From positions 123,776-187,775 of the forward strand of contig NZ_JABASX010000011.1 in the NCBI RefSeq assembly GCF_016107655.1: a DNA stretch of 64,000 nucleotides, written 5' to 3'. A model generated the notes under the pieces. It saw only the letters and a list, made by a program, of their open reading frames with translations. It was not told the origin of the DNA and made no database searches. This DNA comes from Brevibacterium antiquum (GTDB lineage: Bacteria; Actinomycetota; Actinomycetes; Actinomycetales; Brevibacteriaceae). Below are positions 9,463 through 16,852 of the stretch, piece by piece (the stretch's first letter is position 1; each line of letters opens with the position of its first letter). The translations under genes and the position numbers were made by a program.

Positions 9463-10561
9463 CCGATTTCGAGCTTTCTGCTGTGCTGTCTTCACCCTGG
9501 TCGGTCTCTGCCCCGGCCTCGGCCTCGGGCTCGTCGACCTTGATCAGACCCATCTTGTGCTTGATCTTGAGTTCGATCTCCTCAGCCAGACCTGGGTTGT
9601 CGCGCAGGAAGTTCCGAACGTTCTCCTTACCCTGACCGAGCTGATCGCCGTCATAGGTGAACCAGGATCCGGACTTTCGGACGATGCCGTTCTCGACACC
9701 CATATCGATGAGGCTGCCCTCGCGGGAGATGCCCTGGCCGTAGATGATGTCGAACTCCGCCTGCTTGAACGGCGGAGCGATCTTGTTCTTGACGATCTTG
9801 GCACGGGTTCTGTTGCCGACCGCATCCTGGCCTTCCTTCAAGGTCTCGATGCGTCGTACGTCGATGCGTACGGAGGCGTAGAACTTCAGAGCTTTACCAC
9901 CGGAAGTGGTCTCTGGTGAGCCGAAGAAGACACCGACCTTCTCACGCAGCTGGTTGATGAAGATCGCGGTGGTCTTCGACTGGGACAGTGCACCTGCGAT
10001 CTTGCGCAGGGCCTGTGACATCAACCGTGCCTGGAGACCCACGTGGCTGTCGCCCATCTCGCCTTCGATCTCGGCCTTCGGCACGAGGGCCGCGACGGAG
10101 TCGATGACGATGACGTCGAGGGCTCCGGAGCGGATGAGCATGTCCGCGATTTCGAGTGCCTGCTCACCGGTGTCCGGCTGAGACACGAGCAGCTGGTCGG
10201 TGTCGACGCCGAGCTTCTTCGCGTATTCCGGGTCGAGTGCGTGCTCAGCATCGATGAAGGCCGCGATTCCGCCGGTCTTCTGAGCATTGGCGACAGCGTG
10301 CAGAGCCACTGTGGTCTTACCCGAGGATTCCGGGCCGTAGATCTCGACGACACGGCCACGGGGCAGGCCTCCGATGCCCAGAGCGATGTCGAGTGCGATG
10401 GAACCGGTGGGGATGCAGGCGATCGGTTCGCGAACGCCTTCGCCCAGACGCATGATTGCGCCCTTGCCGTAGTTGCGGTCGATCTGTCCCAGCGCGGCGT
10501 CCAGTGCCTTCGACTTATCTCCGCCGGTCGGGATCTGCAGGTTCTTCGGTGTACGAGCCAT
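9443..10561 (-). CDS. recA: Recombinase RecA
   Basis: RecA forms the ATP-dependent strand-exchange filament and triggers LexA self-cleavage. The 372-residue protein has Walker [10 protein letters not shown], Walker [14 protein letters not shown], the DNA-binding loop region [19 protein letters not shown], and an acidic C-terminal tail ([21 protein letters not shown]). No intein interrupts it. The ATG at 10561 has an AGGAGAG ribosome-binding site. Upstream lie a RecA-NDp/PafBC-type promoter (10598-10620) and a LexA box (10707-10718), so LexA-dependent and LexA-independent induction are both expected. recX overlaps its 3' end. Confidence 0.99.
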   Translation of the reverse strand: MARTPKNLQIPTGGDKSKALDAALGQIDRNYGKGAIMRLGEGVREPIACIPTGSIALDIALGIGGLPRGRVVEIYGPESSGKTTVALHAVANAQKTGGIAAFIDAEHALDPEYAKKLGVDTDQLLVSQPDTGEQALEIADMLIRSGALDVIVIDSVAALVPKAEIEGEMGDSHVGLQARLMSQALRKIAGALSQSKTTAIFINQLREKVGVFFGSPETTSGGKALKFYASVRIDVRRIETLKEGQDAVGNRTRAKIVKNKIAPPFKQAEFDIIYGQGISREGSLIDMGVENGIVRKSGSWFTYDGDQLGQGKENVRNFLRDNPGLAEEIELKIKHKMGLIKVDEPEAEAGAETDQGEDSTAESSKSDDVEVS

Positions 10562-10597
10562 GGTCTCTCCTAAAAGTTTCGTTTTCCGTTGAGACCA

Positions 10598-10620
10598 AGG
10601 CTAGAAGGTGGCACTGACAT
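10598..10620 (-). promoter_or_regulatory. RecA-NDp type promoter motif (PafBC-dependent class)
   Basis: On the minus strand ATGTCAGTG (10612-10620), 8 nt, then TAGCCT (10598-10603) matches the mycobacterial motif TTGTCRGTG-N8-TANNNT. That motif drives LexA-independent DNA-damage genes under the PafBC activator. The -10 element ends 36 nt before the recA ATG. Confidence 0.75.
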
Positions 10621-10706
10621 AACAACAGAGGAACGAATTCCCCCGTGGATAATCAGCCACTCATGGTCACAGGTCCCGTGATTCATTACCAGCATAACCG
10701 ACATGG

Positions 10707-10718
10707 GAACAAGTGTTC
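10707..10718. promoter_or_regulatory. LexA (SOS) box upstream of recA
   Basis: GAACAAGTGTTC has perfect GAAC and GTTC half sites with a 4-nt centre, the Gram-positive LexA consensus. It lies 146 bp before the recA start in the 312-bp gap (10562-10873) between recA and the DUF3046 gene. A second, upstream recA promoter near this box is expected. Apart from this and the RecA-NDp motif, nothing else was recognised in the gap. Confidence 0.8.
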
Positions 10719-10873
10719 TATATGTCGGCGCGTGTCGCATTATTTCGCACCTGGCGTCGCTCCGCTCTCTGCCCTGTCACCCGGCCCAGTCACCCGCGAG
10801 ATCGCACTGCGAAGAGGCAGGATTCGAATGTTGAGGAACAGTCCTGGGAACGACAGCCCACGGAGGGACAACC

Positions 10874-11101
10874 TCAGAAAGGACGTGAACGCGGTTTCTC
10901 TTTGCCCAGGCGGTGTGATTCGGGCACGCCCGAGGCATCACAGACAGCGATCCAGATGTCGCGGGGTTCGATACCTGCTCGGAATGCCTCTTCGGCGGTC
11001 CGGGAACCCAGGCTGCTCAGTGCGAGGTCCGTGTGCAGCGATGCAGCACGAGCCTCTCCGAACTCCTCGTTCATGAGGACCCAGTAGAGAGTGTGACGCA
11101 T
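10874..11101 (-). CDS. DUF3046 family protein
   Basis: This 75-residue protein ([17 protein letters not shown]...) matches DUF3046, a small actinobacterial family usually encoded beside recA. The conserved core is the helix pattern W..MN..FGEARA followed by LGSRTAEEAFRAGIEPRDIWIAVCDASGV-type sequence. Its function is unknown. The ATG overlaps the clgR stop by one base (TAATG), so the two are translationally coupled. The basic C-terminus (GKEKPRSRPF) is variable in the family. Confidence 0.85.
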   Translation of the reverse strand: MRHTLYWVLMNEEFGEARAASLHTDLALSSLGSRTAEEAFRAGIEPRDIWIAVCDASGVPESHRLGKEKPRSRPF

Positions 11102-11430
11102 TAGGGCTTGGCTGCCAGTCGCGGCACCGGGTATCCACCTGGGCGACCGAGGATCTTGTCGGAGAGTTCCTGTGGAATGGTGTCGGGAATTTCGACACCC
11201 TCTTCGAGCGCGAAACGATCGGAGACCGATGACAGCAGAGCCGACAACGGCAGATCGAGTGCTTCACAGATCGCGGAGAGAAGCTCCGAGGAGGCTTCCT
11301 TCTGTCCGCGTTCGATCTCACTGAGGTAGCCCAGCGATACGCTGGCTCCCGTGGAGACATCGCGCAGGGTCCGCCCCTGGCGCCGGCGTACGGAGCGCAG
11401 TGCGTCACCGATTTCAACTCTCAGTAGCAT
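11101..11430 (-). CDS. clgR: ClgR-type helix-turn-helix transcriptional regulator
   Basis: ClgR activates clp protease, chaperone and DNA-repair genes in actinobacteria and is itself a Clp substrate. The 109-residue protein has an XRE-type helix-turn-helix at residues 5-60; the segment [20 protein letters not shown] is almost diagnostic. The C-terminus ends in AAKP, hydrophobic enough to serve as a Clp degron like the AA ends of other ClgRs (inference). The ATG has a GGGAGGG ribosome-binding site. It follows cinA and precedes the DUF3046 gene and recA, the usual actinobacterial order. Confidence 0.85.
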   Translation of the reverse strand: MLLRVEIGDALRSVRRRQGRTLRDVSTGASVSLGYLSEIERGQKEASSELLSAICEALDLPLSALLSSVSDRFALEEGVEIPDTIPQELSDKILGRPGGYPVPRLAAKP

Positions 11431-11560
11431 TGCGCGTCCCTCCCTTTGTCTCTGTGAACAGTCGTGATGGCGTAGTCAACTTTACAGCCCGGTCGATGCC
11501 GAGCGCCAACCTGGGTGCGTGACCTGATGGTTTTGCCAGTCCATTCGAAGGTACCGGTGC

Positions 11561-11590
11561 ATATTCGTCCAATTGCCATTACCTGGTCAA
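11561..11590 (-). promoter_or_regulatory. Candidate clgR promoter
   Basis: On the minus strand TTGACC (11585-11590), an 18-nt spacer and GAATAT (11561-11566) form a sigma-A-like promoter between cinA and clgR. The predicted transcript would have a 5' leader of about 125 nt. Confidence 0.45.
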
Positions 11591-11626
11591 CTTCGCGGAG
11601 GCTGAACTTATTCCACAGCGGTACCG

Positions 11627-12151
11627 TCATGGTTCTTCGGGGCCGTTCGAGTCAGGACCGAACGCCAGCCGGGTGACGAAGTCGTCGAGGTCTGCCACCA
11701 TGGCCGCGACCGTCTGTGCGCGCACAGCGTCTCGATCTCCGGCGAAATGATGCTCGCTGACCTGTGCCTTTCCGGCGAAGGCGATGGCCGTGTAGACGAG
11801 ACCGACCGGTTTGTCGTCCTGCGGTTCGGGTCCGGCGACTCCGGTGCAGGCCACCCCGATGTCGGAGACACATTCCCTGGCCGCACCGGCAGCCATCTGA
11901 GCCGCGACGACTTCGTCGACGGGTCCTGTCTCTTCGAGCTGGTCGGCCTCGACTCCGGCAAGCCGCGACTTGAGGTCGGTGGCATAGGTGATGAGTCCGC
12001 CGCGCACCACGGCGGAGGCTCCGGGAACATCGACGAGCGTGGCGACGAAGCGACCACCGGTCAGTGATTCCGCTCCAGCGACCGAGAGTCCCACCTGTGC
12101 ACAGGTGGTGATGAGGTGCTGACTTCGGGAGAAGAGTTCGGTCTCGTTCAC
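11627..12151 (-). CDS. CinA C-terminal domain protein, nicotinamide-nucleotide amidase family
   Basis: The 174-residue protein corresponds to the stand-alone PncC/CinA-C domain, which deamidates nicotinamide mononucleotide to nicotinate mononucleotide. Conserved motifs are VAGAESLTGGRF near residue 25, YATDLKSRLAGV and GVACTGVAGPEPQDDKPVGLVY. No N-terminal MoCF domain is present. The GTG at 12151, 4 bp after the pgsA stop and preceded by GAAGTGAG, fits both spacing and homology; an in-frame ATG at 12223 lies inside pgsA. It is cotranscribed with pgsA and followed by clgR. Confidence 0.85.
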   Translation of the reverse strand: MNETELFSRSQHLITTCAQVGLSVAGAESLTGGRFVATLVDVPGASAVVRGGLITYATDLKSRLAGVEADQLEETGPVDEVVAAQMAAGAARECVSDIGVACTGVAGPEPQDDKPVGLVYTAIAFAGKAQVSEHHFAGDRDAVRAQTVAAMVADLDDFVTRLAFGPDSNGPEEP

Positions 12152-12155
12152 AGGC

Positions 12156-12830
12156 TCACTTCGGATTCGAGTCAGAGGCTCCGGTCTCGGCAGTCCCGCT
12201 TCCCCCGCGCGATTCCTTGGCAAGTTTCGCGGCCTGGAGGCAGTAGTCGATTCCCGTCACGACTGTGACGACGATGGCGGCGACCATGATCAGCCAAGCC
12301 ACGATCAGCAGTGCGAATGTCACGCCTTCCGGGACGATCTGCGCCACGGGGCGAAGGAGGAGGAACAGCCCGATGGCGACGGTCTGCAGCACGGTCTTGA
12401 TCTTGCCGCCTCTGGATGCGGGCATGACGGCGATGCGGATCATGAAGAACCGCAGCACGGTGATGCCGAGCTCCCGGACGAGGATGATGATGGGAACCCA
12501 CCAAGGGATCTCAGCAATCGCGGCCAGGCCGATGAGCGCCGCAGCCATCAGAGATTTGTCGGCGATCGGATCAGCGATCTTGCCGAAGTTCGTGATGAGG
12601 TTGTACTTGCGTGCGAGATCTCCGTCGATCTTGTCCGTGGCCATCGCCAGCAGGAAGACGACCAGCGCCCACCACCGCATGGTCATGTCCTGGCCCCCGT
12701 CGGCCAGGAGGAGGACGAGGAAGACTGGGACCAGCAGGATCCGCAATACGGTCAGGGCGTTGGGAACATTCCACGGGCTGGGCTCGGCCGGTGCGTGTCC
12801 GGGGGCACCGTGCTCTGATCGATCATTCAC
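12156..12830 (-). CDS. pgsA: CDP-diacylglycerol-glycerol-3-phosphate 3-phosphatidyltransferase
   Basis: PgsA makes phosphatidylglycerol phosphate at the membrane, the committed step to phosphatidylglycerol and cardiolipin. The CDP-alcohol phosphotransferase signature is intact: DGDLARKYNLITNFGKIADP (DG..AR...G...D...D) near residue 65. About five transmembrane helices follow the pattern of the family. At 224 residues it is of usual size. The GTG start is preceded by TAGGCT exactly 6 nt upstream and has no ribosome-binding site, suggesting a leaderless mRNA starting just after the ftsK terminator. cinA overlaps its control downstream. Confidence 0.92.
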   Translation of the reverse strand: MNDRSEHGAPGHAPAEPSPWNVPNALTVLRILLVPVFLVLLLADGGQDMTMRWWALVVFLLAMATDKIDGDLARKYNLITNFGKIADPIADKSLMAAALIGLAAIAEIPWWVPIIILVRELGITVLRFFMIRIAVMPASRGGKIKTVLQTVAIGLFLLLRPVAQIVPEGVTFALLIVAWLIMVAAIVVTVVTGIDYCLQAAKLAKESRGGSGTAETGASDSNPK

Positions 12831-12836
12831 GTAGCA

Positions 12837-12842
12837 AGCCTA
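12837..12842 (-). promoter_or_regulatory. Probable -10 element of leaderless pgsA transcript
   Basis: TAGGCT on the minus strand ends 6 nt before the pgsA GTG. It lies between the ftsK terminator hairpin and the start codon. Confidence 0.45.
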
Positions 12843-12860
12843 TCGGAGTGACATGTGAAT

Positions 12861-12902
12861 GGCGTGGAGCCGGCCACTCATTTCAGTAGCCGGCTCCACG
12901 CC
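12861..12902 (-). terminator. ftsK terminator hairpin
   Basis: A perfect 14-bp stem (GGCGTGGAGCCGGC and its complement, 12861-12874 and 12889-12902) with a 14-nt loop lies 36 bp beyond the ftsK stop. No long U-tract follows. Confidence 0.75.
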
Positions 12903-12937
12903 GTATTCAGATTCTCAGTTCTGCTGTGTCGCTGGAG

Positions 12938-15847
12938 TCAGCGGCCCGTGAGCGACCAAGCGTCCTCACCGCTGGTCTCGACGACTTCCAGCCCTGTCTC
13001 GGGGTCGACGTCGCCGACATGCAGGTCGTCGGCATGCCCGACTCCCGTCGCGTAACGATCGTTGGCACCAGAACCTGATGACCTCGCCGAGGTGCCTGCC
13101 CCCGTGCCTCCGAAGTCCTCGAACTCCTCGTCGTAGTCTGCCGCCGCCGACTGCCCGCCTGCACCAGGCGCTCGGCTCGCGCCGTAGCCGGAGCCGTCAT
13201 CATCCGAGCCGCCGCCGGCTGATGCCGAGTTCGGTTCCTCATCCGGAGGGGTCTCACCCTTGATGATCGCCAGTGTGCCCGGCAGGTCCTCGGGCCGGAC
13301 CAGCACGTCGCGGGCCTTCGACCCCTCGGAGGGTCCGACGATGCCTCGTGATTCCATGAGGTCCATGAGACGTCCGGCCTTCGCGAAGCCGACACGCAGC
13401 TTGCGCTGCAGCATCGAGGTCGAGCCGAACTGCGTGGTGACCACCTGTTCGGCCGCCTGGAGCAGGAGTTCGAGATCGTCGCCGATCTCCTCGTCGATCT
13501 GCTTGGTCGGCTTCTCGACGGCGACGTCTTCACGGTAGTTCGGCTTGAGTTCGCCCTTGACGTGTTCGACGACCTTCTCGATCTCGGACTCGTTGACCCA
13601 GGCACCCTGGACACGCATCGGCTTGGCAGCACCCATGGGCAGGAACAGTGCGTCACCCTGTCCGATGAGCTTCTCCGCTCCCGGCTGGTCGAGCACGACT
13701 CGGGAGTCAGCCAGGGATGAAGTGGCGAACGCCAGACGTGAGGGCACGTTGGCCTTGATGAGGCCGGTGACGACGTCGACGCTGGGTCGTTGTGTGGCCA
13801 AGACCAGGTGGATACCGGCCGCACGGGCCAGCTGGGTGATGCGCTGGATCGAGGCTTCAACATCGCGTGGGGCGACCATCATCAGGTCGGCGAGCTCGTC
13901 GACGACGACCAGCAGGTAGGGGTAGGGCTGGAGCACCCGTTCCGATCCTGCAGGAACCTGGACGCGGCCCTCCCGGACGGCCTTGTTGAACTCGTTGATG
14001 TGTTTGAATCCGAAGTTCGCGAGGTCGTCGTAGCGAGCGTCCATTTCGCGCACAACCCATTCGAGCGCCTCGGCGGCCTTCTTGGGGTTCGTGATGATCG
14101 GGGTGATGAGGTGCGGGATGCCTTCGTAGATCGTGAGCTCCACGCGCTTGGGGTCGACGAGGATCATGCGCACCTCGTCGGGGGTCGCGCGCATCATGAT
14201 CGAGGTGATCATGGAGTTCACGAAGCTCGACTTACCGGCACCGGTCGCACCGGCAACCAGCAGGTGGGGCATCTTCGCCAGGTCGGCGACGACGAATCCG
14301 CCTTCGACGTCCTTGCCCACGCCGATGACCAGGGAGTTCTCGGTCTTGCGGGCGGCCTTCGACCGCAGCACATCTCCGAGGGAGACGTTCTCACGGTCCG
14401 AGTTCGGAATTTCGATGCCGATCGCCTTCTTGCCGGGAATCGGCGAGAGGATGCGGACATCGGCACTTGCCACCGCGTAGGCGATGTTCTTCGACAGCGC
14501 TGTGACCTTCTCGACCTTGGTACCCGATCCCAGCTCCACCTCGTACCGGGTGACCGTGGGGCCACGTGAGAAGCCGGTGACCTGTGCGTCGATCTTGAAC
14601 TGCTCGAGCACGTCGCGCAGTGCCTCGACGACACGGTCGTTGGCTTCGGAGCGCTCCTTCGCGGGCGGGCCGGGCGTGAGGTTGTCCGAGCTCGGAAGCG
14701 TGTAGGTGACGTCCCCGGCCAGAGTGAGCTGCTCGACCCGTTCGGGCAGCTGTTCAGTGGGTGGGGCCACCGGAGCGTTCGTGACAGGCACCGGCGCCGA
14801 GGCGGCTCCCGAGTCGGACTTGTTCGCCGCCGTGGTCGAGTCCTCGTCCATCCCGATGGTCTTCTTCAGCGCGGCGGTCTCCCGCTCGGCCTTCGTCGGG
14901 CGACGCTCACCCGGCTTGAACTTCGGCCGTTCGATGACGGTGGTGTCGGCTTCTTCATCGCTGACGTCGTTTTCATGGATGTAGGCCTTGTCGTAGGCCT
15001 TGGTCGTCGTGTCATCGTCGGCACTGCCGACACCGGTCTCAGACTTCTTGGACCGGCGCTTGGTACCCCTGACGGGTTTGAGCGTGGAGGTCCTCGCATT
15101 GTCGGCGACAAGGTCGGTCGACTCCTGCCCGTTCTGCCTCTCTGAACTGGGGCGCGCTCCCCCGGTCAGACGCAGGTAGAGATCCATCAGACGCTTGGGG
15201 ATCGAACGCACGGGTGTTGCGGTGATAACCAGCAGGGAGAAGAGACCGAGCAGAATGAGCAGCGGGACAGCCACATAGTTGGTGGTGGCGACGACCAGAG
15301 GCGAGGAGATGACGAAGCCCAGCGCCCCTCCCCCGTTGGCCATGGCCTCACGAGAGTTCGCGAAGGTGGGGTTGCCTGCGGAGATGTGGGCCAGCGCGGA
15401 TGCGGAGAGCAGCAGGAGGATGATACCGATGAGAATCCGGTTATTGCCCCGGTTATCGTCTCCGCGCAGGAACAGTCGAATCGCGTAGCAGGTGAAGATC
15501 ACCGGCAGCGCGAGTGCCACTCTGCCGAAGGTGCCTTCGACGACGTTGCGGACGACGTCACTGATGGCGCCGGGGATGTTCCACCATTCGAAGGCAGCGA
15601 TGATGATCGAGAGACCGATGAGGAAGAAGGCAGTGCCGTCTCTCTTGGTCGGTGACTGATCGCTCGGCTCGTCACTGAGGATCTTTCGCGCACGGTTTCC
15701 GGCCATGTGGGCCACTCCCCTCCACGCACCGGTGACAACGTTTGTCCCGGGGTCTTCCTTGTTCCCCGCTTGCCCGGTCCGACCAGCAGTTTTGCGCGCT
15801 GTGCCTTTTCCTTTACCAGAAGCGGGGGAAGTCGTTCTGGTCGCCAT
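12938..15847 (-). CDS. ftsK: DNA translocase FtsK
   Basis: FtsK is the septal DNA pump that clears and aligns chromosome dimers for XerCD. The N-terminal ~210 residues hold four membrane helices (for example FFLIGLSIIIAAFEWW and VALALPVIFTCYAIRLFL), a charged linker follows to about residue 480, then the alpha/beta motor with Walker A GATGAGKSS, and a C-terminal gamma winged helix (TTQFGSTSMLQRKLRVGFAKA) that reads KOPS sites. A polar tail ends the protein. The ATG at 15847 (MATRTT, 969 residues) is preferred over ATG 15856, since TAAGAT lies 7 nt upstream. Transcribed alone and ended by a strong hairpin. Confidence 0.95.
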   Translation of the reverse strand: MATRTTSPASGKGKGTARKTAGRTGQAGNKEDPGTNVVTGAWRGVAHMAGNRARKILSDEPSDQSPTKRDGTAFFLIGLSIIIAAFEWWNIPGAISDVVRNVVEGTFGRVALALPVIFTCYAIRLFLRGDDNRGNNRILIGIILLLLSASALAHISAGNPTFANSREAMANGGGALGFVISSPLVVATTNYVAVPLLILLGLFSLLVITATPVRSIPKRLMDLYLRLTGGARPSSERQNGQESTDLVADNARTSTLKPVRGTKRRSKKSETGVGSADDDTTTKAYDKAYIHENDVSDEEADTTVIERPKFKPGERRPTKAERETAALKKTIGMDEDSTTAANKSDSGAASAPVPVTNAPVAPPTEQLPERVEQLTLAGDVTYTLPSSDNLTPGPPAKERSEANDRVVEALRDVLEQFKIDAQVTGFSRGPTVTRYEVELGSGTKVEKVTALSKNIAYAVASADVRILSPIPGKKAIGIEIPNSDRENVSLGDVLRSKAARKTENSLVIGVGKDVEGGFVVADLAKMPHLLVAGATGAGKSSFVNSMITSIMMRATPDEVRMILVDPKRVELTIYEGIPHLITPIITNPKKAAEALEWVVREMDARYDDLANFGFKHINEFNKAVREGRVQVPAGSERVLQPYPYLLVVVDELADLMMVAPRDVEASIQRITQLARAAGIHLVLATQRPSVDVVTGLIKANVPSRLAFATSSLADSRVVLDQPGAEKLIGQGDALFLPMGAAKPMRVQGAWVNESEIEKVVEHVKGELKPNYREDVAVEKPTKQIDEEIGDDLELLLQAAEQVVTTQFGSTSMLQRKLRVGFAKAGRLMDLMESRGIVGPSEGSKARDVLVRPEDLPGTLAIIKGETPPDEEPNSASAGGGSDDDGSGYGASRAPGAGGQSAAADYDEEFEDFGGTGAGTSARSSGSGANDRYATGVGHADDLHVGDVDPETGLEVVETSGEDAWSLTGR

Positions 15848-15936
15848 GCTTCTCATCTTAGGGCGATTATGCGCTCCTGCCCAGTAAATCCGCAGGGTTC
15901 GGCGCGCCGTCAGCCTGTTTGTGCAGCCGCGCTAGA

Positions 15937-15985
15937 TGGTCGTTCTGGGCTGATCCGCCCGAGGATTTTCAGCCCGGAATGACCA
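15937..15985. repeat. Imperfect 17-bp inverted repeat
   Basis: TGGTCGTTCTGGGCTGA (15937-15953) and TCAGCCCGGAATGACCA (15969-15985) pair over 17 bp with two G-U type positions and a 15-nt loop. It lies beside the methyltransferase remnant, in the gap 15848-16148, and could be a terminator or a mobile REP-like unit. Confidence 0.55.
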
Positions 15986-16008
15986 CCTAACGCACCTGGT
16001 TCAGACTT

Positions 16009-16080
16009 TCCGCATCCCGCATCCAACGCCGAGGTGGCTCCGAGCTCCGCGACCATCGCCGCATAGGCCTCGAGGTCGTC
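16009..16080 (-). pseudogene. Remnant of a class I methyltransferase N-terminus
   Basis: The minus-strand frame encodes RDDLEAYAAMVAELGATSAL followed by DAGCG, which is the start and SAM-binding motif I of a class I methyltransferase. Homology stops after the glycine motif, where the frame enters the inverted repeat, and no catalytic remainder follows. Nothing upstream supports an intact start. The fragment suggests a deleted gene between ftsK and the regulator at 16149. The call rests on about 24 residues only. Confidence 0.4.
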
Positions 16081-16148
16081 CCGCTCTGGCCCCTCGGAAA
16101 CGTCGCAGATCGCCGCGCAGCGCGCGTCTTGATGGCTATCGCTCGTGG

Positions 16149-16694
16149 CTACTCGGGTGCGTGGCTGCTCGGGTGCATGGCAATGAACAGTCCCCACTGT
16201 TTGGCGTCCGGCTTCTTGCGGCGGGAGCGGAACTCTTCGAAGAGAGCATCGATGCGGCCGCGGAACTCCTCAACCTCATCGGCAGTGAGCATCGCCGCCA
16301 TCCGCCCCATCGTCCGCTCCTCGTAGGGAGCCGCAGTGAATTCGGCGGTGAAGGCCTCGATCATCGGATTCGTTACGTCGCCGACATCGATGTACCAGCT
16401 CTTGCCTGTCGCTAGGTAGGGGATCTCCCGCGCACCTCGGCGACCCCGCCTCGACTCCTGCGCTTCGAGGAAACCCGTGTCGGCGAGCATCCGCACATGG
16501 TGAAGCGATGTCGCGGGGTTGAGGTCGGTCGCCTCGGCGATCTCGCGATTGCTCAGCGCCTCGTCGAGGCACAGCCGCAGGATGCGAATGCGCAGACTTG
16601 AGGCCAAGGCCTTCGCCTCAACATCGGTGGCATCACGGCGTTCGACGGCTCGCGCGACGGCCCGCGCTGTATTTTCGGCGCGCTCAGCATTCAT
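16149..16694 (-). CDS. Winged-helix (ArsR-like) transcriptional regulator
   Basis: The 181-residue protein has an N-terminal winged-helix domain: RIRILRLCLDEALSNREIAE then ATDLNPATSLHHVRMLADTG, about residues 32-75, of the ArsR/HTH_20 type. The C-terminal half resembles the ligand or dimerisation region of regulators paired with MFS transporters, with the segment RMAAMLTADEVEEFRGRIDALFEEFRS. It is divergent from the MFS transporter at 16853 across a 158-bp gap with two palindromes, so it most likely represses that gene and itself. No metal-binding cysteine pair is present, so a metal sensor role is unlikely. Confidence 0.8.
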   Translation of the reverse strand: MNAERAENTARAVARAVERRDATDVEAKALASSLRIRILRLCLDEALSNREIAEATDLNPATSLHHVRMLADTGFLEAQESRRGRRGAREIPYLATGKSWYIDVGDVTNPMIEAFTAEFTAAPYEERTMGRMAAMLTADEVEEFRGRIDALFEEFRSRRKKPDAKQWGLFIAMHPSSHAPE

Positions 16695-16741
16695 ACCTCA
16701 ACGCTAACGAGCGATCGGGAGAAGTCAATTGGTCACCTCGC

Positions 16742-16797
16742 AGTGATTGACTTAACTCAATCACTCCTGACAGGCTTGCGATTGAGAGATCTCAATC
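16742..16797. promoter_or_regulatory. Two operator-like palindromes between the regulator and MFS genes
   Basis: AGTGATTGA-N6-TCAATCACT (16742-16765) is a perfect 9-bp inverted repeat. GATTGAGA-GA-TCTCAATC (16780-16797) is a second perfect 8-bp inverted repeat, with the related half site TCAATCACT running to 16800. A TTGACT -35-like hexamer lies inside the first. They are the probable binding sites of the winged-helix regulator. Confidence 0.65.
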
Positions 16798-16852
16798 ACT
16801 CCTGTTCTGCTCTCCCCCATCAGATCACGACACCCCGACTCAAGGACGAGCC

